Source of the DNA: Chloroflexi bacterium UBA5189
GTDB lineage: Bacteria > Chloroflexota > Limnocylindria > Limnocylindrales > CSP1-4
Assembly (NCBI GenBank): GCA_002413045.1
Contig: DHWF01000044.1
Coordinates: 70,779 to 112,823 of the forward strand
Reading direction: 5' to 3'
DNA: 42,045 nt
Shown: piece after piece, positions 40,692 to 42,045 of the stretch
Position numbering within the stretch: position 1 is the stretch's first letter
How the letters are laid out: the number at the start of each line of letters is the position of its first letter
Notes under the pieces: model-generated
The model's database searches: none
What the model was told of the DNA's origin: nothing
Seen by the model: only the letters and a program-made list of their open reading frames with translations
Translations under genes and position numbers: made by a program

Positions 40692-41488
40692 TGGCGATGG
40701 CCGTCGTGCATGGCATCGACGCGCTCGACGCGGCGCTGGGCCGGCTGTTCGTGGTGGTCGGCGTGTTCGATGGGCTGCACCTGGGCCACGCGTATCTCCT
40801 CGAGCAGCTCGCCATCGCCGCCGACGCCCATACAGCGAGCCCCGCGGTGATCACCTTCGATCACCACCCCGACGAGATCCTCAAGGGCCACGCGCCGCCG
40901 CTCCTGTGCGATCCCGATGAGCGGCTGGAGCGGCTCGAGGCGGCCGGGGTGGCCGTCACCGTGGTGCAGACGTTCGATGTCGCGCTGCGCGAGACGCCGT
41001 TCGACGTCTTCGTTCGCCGGATCGCGGATCGGGTCGAGCTGGCGGGCTTCCTCATGACCCCGGACTCCGCGTTCGGCTTCGAGCGCGGCGGCACGCCGGA
41101 GACCGTCGCAGCGCTCGGGCGGGAGCTCGGCTACGAGGTCGTGGTCGTCCCCCCGTTGACCATCGACGACGCTGCGGTCAGCAGCTCGAAGATCCGTGCC
41201 GCAATCGCGGCAGGCGACCTCGCGACCGCCGAGCGCCTCCTGGGTCGGCCGTACGCCGTTGTCGGCCGAGGTTCGAGGATCTCCCGCGATCCCGTCCTGA
41301 CGTTCGAGACACCGGTCGCCCTGCCGCCGCCCGCTGCGTACACGGTGCGCGTCGACGACCTCGACGAGGGGACCAGCCACGACCCGCATCGCGTTCGCGT
41401 CCTGGACGCGGCGTCCGTGCGCCTGAATGGCATCTGGCTGGGCGGACCTCGCTGGCGCGTGTCGTTCGCGGCGAGGGTCGCCGACTGA
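40691..41488 (+). CDS. ribF: RibF-like FAD synthetase, with degraded riboflavin kinase domain
   Basis: RibF normally has an FMN adenylyltransferase domain and a C-terminal riboflavin kinase domain of about 125 residues. Here the N-terminal domain is intact: VGVFDGLHLGH with the HxGH motif at residues 30-33, 'ITFDHHPDEIL', 'GFERGGTPE' and 'VSSSKIRAAI'. After LLGRPY (residues 183-188) only 77 residues remain, and the kinase signatures (GR-LGFPTAN, then GVYA) are missing; 'FETPVALPPPAAYTVRVDDL' is the nearest remnant. It may adenylate FMN only, or have been reduced to another role. The rbfA-truB-ribF-rpsO order supports orthology. Confidence 0.88.
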   Translation: MAMAVVHGIDALDAALGRLFVVVGVFDGLHLGHAYLLEQLAIAADAHTASPAVITFDHHPDEILKGHAPPLLCDPDERLERLEAAGVAVTVVQTFDVALRETPFDVFVRRIADRVELAGFLMTPDSAFGFERGGTPETVAALGRELGYEVVVVPPLTIDDAAVSSSKIRAAIAAGDLATAERLLGRPYAVVGRGSRISRDPVLTFETPVALPPPAAYTVRVDDLDEGTSHDPHRVRVLDAASVRLNGIWLGGPRWRVSFAARVAD

Positions 41489-41503
41489 GGGTCGGCTCGA
41501 CCC
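41489..41503 (+). terminator. Hairpin directly after the ribF stop
   Basis: GGGTCG (41489-41494) and CGACCC (41498-41503) pair perfectly around a 3-nt loop, starting at the base after the TGA. No T tract follows, so its strength as an intrinsic terminator is doubtful. Confidence 0.4.
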
Positions 41504-41791
41504 CAAGCCTGATCGTCCCGGTGCCTGACCGGACCGATTGTTCCGTACGGCTGCGAACTCGACGAGGTCGACGGCCTGGTCTGCCGGATTCGGGCAGGAA
41601 TCGCCCGATTCCGTCGTAGATGTGTTCGAGCGGCACAGAATCAACGAGGTTTGGGGCGAGGGAACGGCAGCGCGGGCGTAACCTCGTCGCGTTCGTATCC
41701 CACCGGAACATCCGGACCAGCCGGAGACCGGCGCCCGTCGCCCCGACGGCCACTCTTCGGGCGCGTTCGTGCGTGATCGACGTTCGGCTGC

Positions 41792-41797
41792 TACCAT
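41792..41797 (+). promoter_or_regulatory. Candidate -10 element for rpsO
   Basis: TACCAT at 41792-41797 is followed by CCGCC, as in the other candidate promoters of the window, although it deviates at the central bases. TCGACG (41777-41782) is too close to serve as its -35. It lies 57 nt before the rpsO GTG. Confidence 0.35.
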
Positions 41798-41854
41798 CCG
41801 CCGGTCAAAGATGTGGAAAAGAACCCAATAGATTTGTTCGTGTCGGAGGACCGA

Positions 41855-42045
41855 GTGCCGCTCGCGCCCGAGGGGAAGCAGGAGACCATTGCCGAATACG
41901 CCGTCGTGGACGGCGACACCGGCTCACCGGAGGTCCAGATCGCGCTCTTGACGGAGCGGATCAAGGCCCTCACGGATCATCTGCGCAGCTTCCCGAAGGA
42001 CAATCATTCGCGTCGCGGCCTCCTCAAGCTCGTCGGCCAGCGCCG
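41855..42045 (+). CDS. rpsO: 30S ribosomal protein S15, cut by the window end
   Basis: The first 63 codons are visible: 'EGKQETIAEYAVVDGDTGSP', 'EVQIALLTERIKALTDHL' and 'KDNHSRRGLLKLVGQR', the S15 signature. The GTG start is chosen because GGAGG (41845-41849) lies 5 nt upstream; an in-frame GTG at 41840 would place that site inside the gene. About 26 codons should follow beyond the window. Confidence 0.96.
   Translation, partial: MPLAPEGKQETIAEYAVVDGDTGSPEVQIALLTERIKALTDHLRSFPKDNHSRRGLLKLVGQR

Larger units (their letters stand above)
41489..41854 (+). other. 366-bp non-coding region ahead of rpsO with hairpins and promoter
   Basis: No gene is supported here on either strand. Besides the hairpin at the ribF stop, the arms CGGATTCGGGC (41585-41595) and GCCCGATTCCG (41603-41613) pair at 10 of 11 positions around a 7-nt loop. 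A -10-like TACCAT is at 41792-41797. The last 50 nt are unusually A/T-rich for this window. The hairpins may end the nusA-ribF transcript. The rpsO leader, about 50 nt, is short for a known S15 autoregulatory structure. Confidence 0.5.

Noticed and set aside
1..42045. tRNA genes, CRISPR arrays, IS elements, prophage and defence genes
   Set aside because: No T-arm-like tRNA pattern, regular repeat-spacer series, transposase, integrase, nuclease-helicase cluster or toxin-antitoxin pair was seen anywhere.

Overview
The window is a high-GC bacterial chromosome segment, about 70% G+C by eye, densely packed with translation, secretion and cell-envelope genes. No phage, IS element, CRISPR array, toxin-antitoxin pair, rRNA or tRNA was found. 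Gene order closely follows the conserved rpmB / asp23-fakA-recG / plsX-acpP-rnc-smc-ftsY-ffh-rpsP-rimM-trmD-rplS-rnhB / rpsB-tsf-pyrH-frr-uppS-cdsA-dxr-rseP / nusA-ylxR-infB-rbfA-truB-ribF-rpsO backbone known from Bacillus and other Gram-positive-type (Terrabacteria) genomes. High GC, many GTG starts, a short EF-Ts, a DUF3352 protein, several Ser/Thr/Pro-rich lipoproteins and a SepIVA-like gene suggest a Chloroflexota lineage (Limnocylindria-like) rather than a typical actinobacterium. That placement is inference from gene style, not a search result.

Layout. 1-1318: the end of an exported protein and a lipoprotein. 1434-1631: rpmB on the minus strand, diverging from a plus-strand run. 1757-7388: asp23-like, fakA-like, recG, rsmD and coaD. 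7419-11001: a SepIVA-like coiled coil, DUF177, rpmF, plsX, a second Asp23-like protein, nusB and acpP. 11041-18715: rnc, smc, ftsY, a lipoprotein and ffh. 18724-22845: a DUF3352 membrane protein, rpsP, khpA, rimM, trmD and rplS. 22885-25264: rnhB, a GT87-like membrane protein and yraN. 25697-33825: rpsB, tsf, pyrH, frr, uppS, cdsA, dxr, rseP and ispG. 33841-34503: a minus-strand membrane protein of unknown function. 34655-41488: nusA, ylxR, infB, rbfA, nrnA-like, truB and ribF. 41855 to the end: rpsO, cut by the window edge.

The genes form tight operons with many 1-, 4- or 8-nt start/stop overlaps, so translational coupling is likely. They cover ribosome parts and assembly (L28, L32, S16, L19, S2, S15, RimM, RbfA, KhpA, RsmD, TrmD, TruB), translation factors (EF-Ts, RRF, IF-2), the SRP pathway (FtsY, Ffh), phospholipid and polyprenol synthesis (PlsX, ACP, CdsA, UppS), the MEP isoprenoid pathway (Dxr, IspG), cofactors (CoaD, RibF), chromosome organisation and repair (SMC, RecG, RNase HII) and intramembrane proteolysis (RseP).

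I did not find a clear new defence or mobile system. The observations worth a second look are departures inside conserved genes: an RNase III with Ser in place of a metal-binding Asp, an RNase HII without its G-R-G motif, a RibF whose riboflavin kinase half is eroded, a ylxR frame with no canonical start codon, and a nusB frame that runs 100 nt into acpP. A repeated promoter-like motif, TAnACTCCG, also precedes several translation genes.
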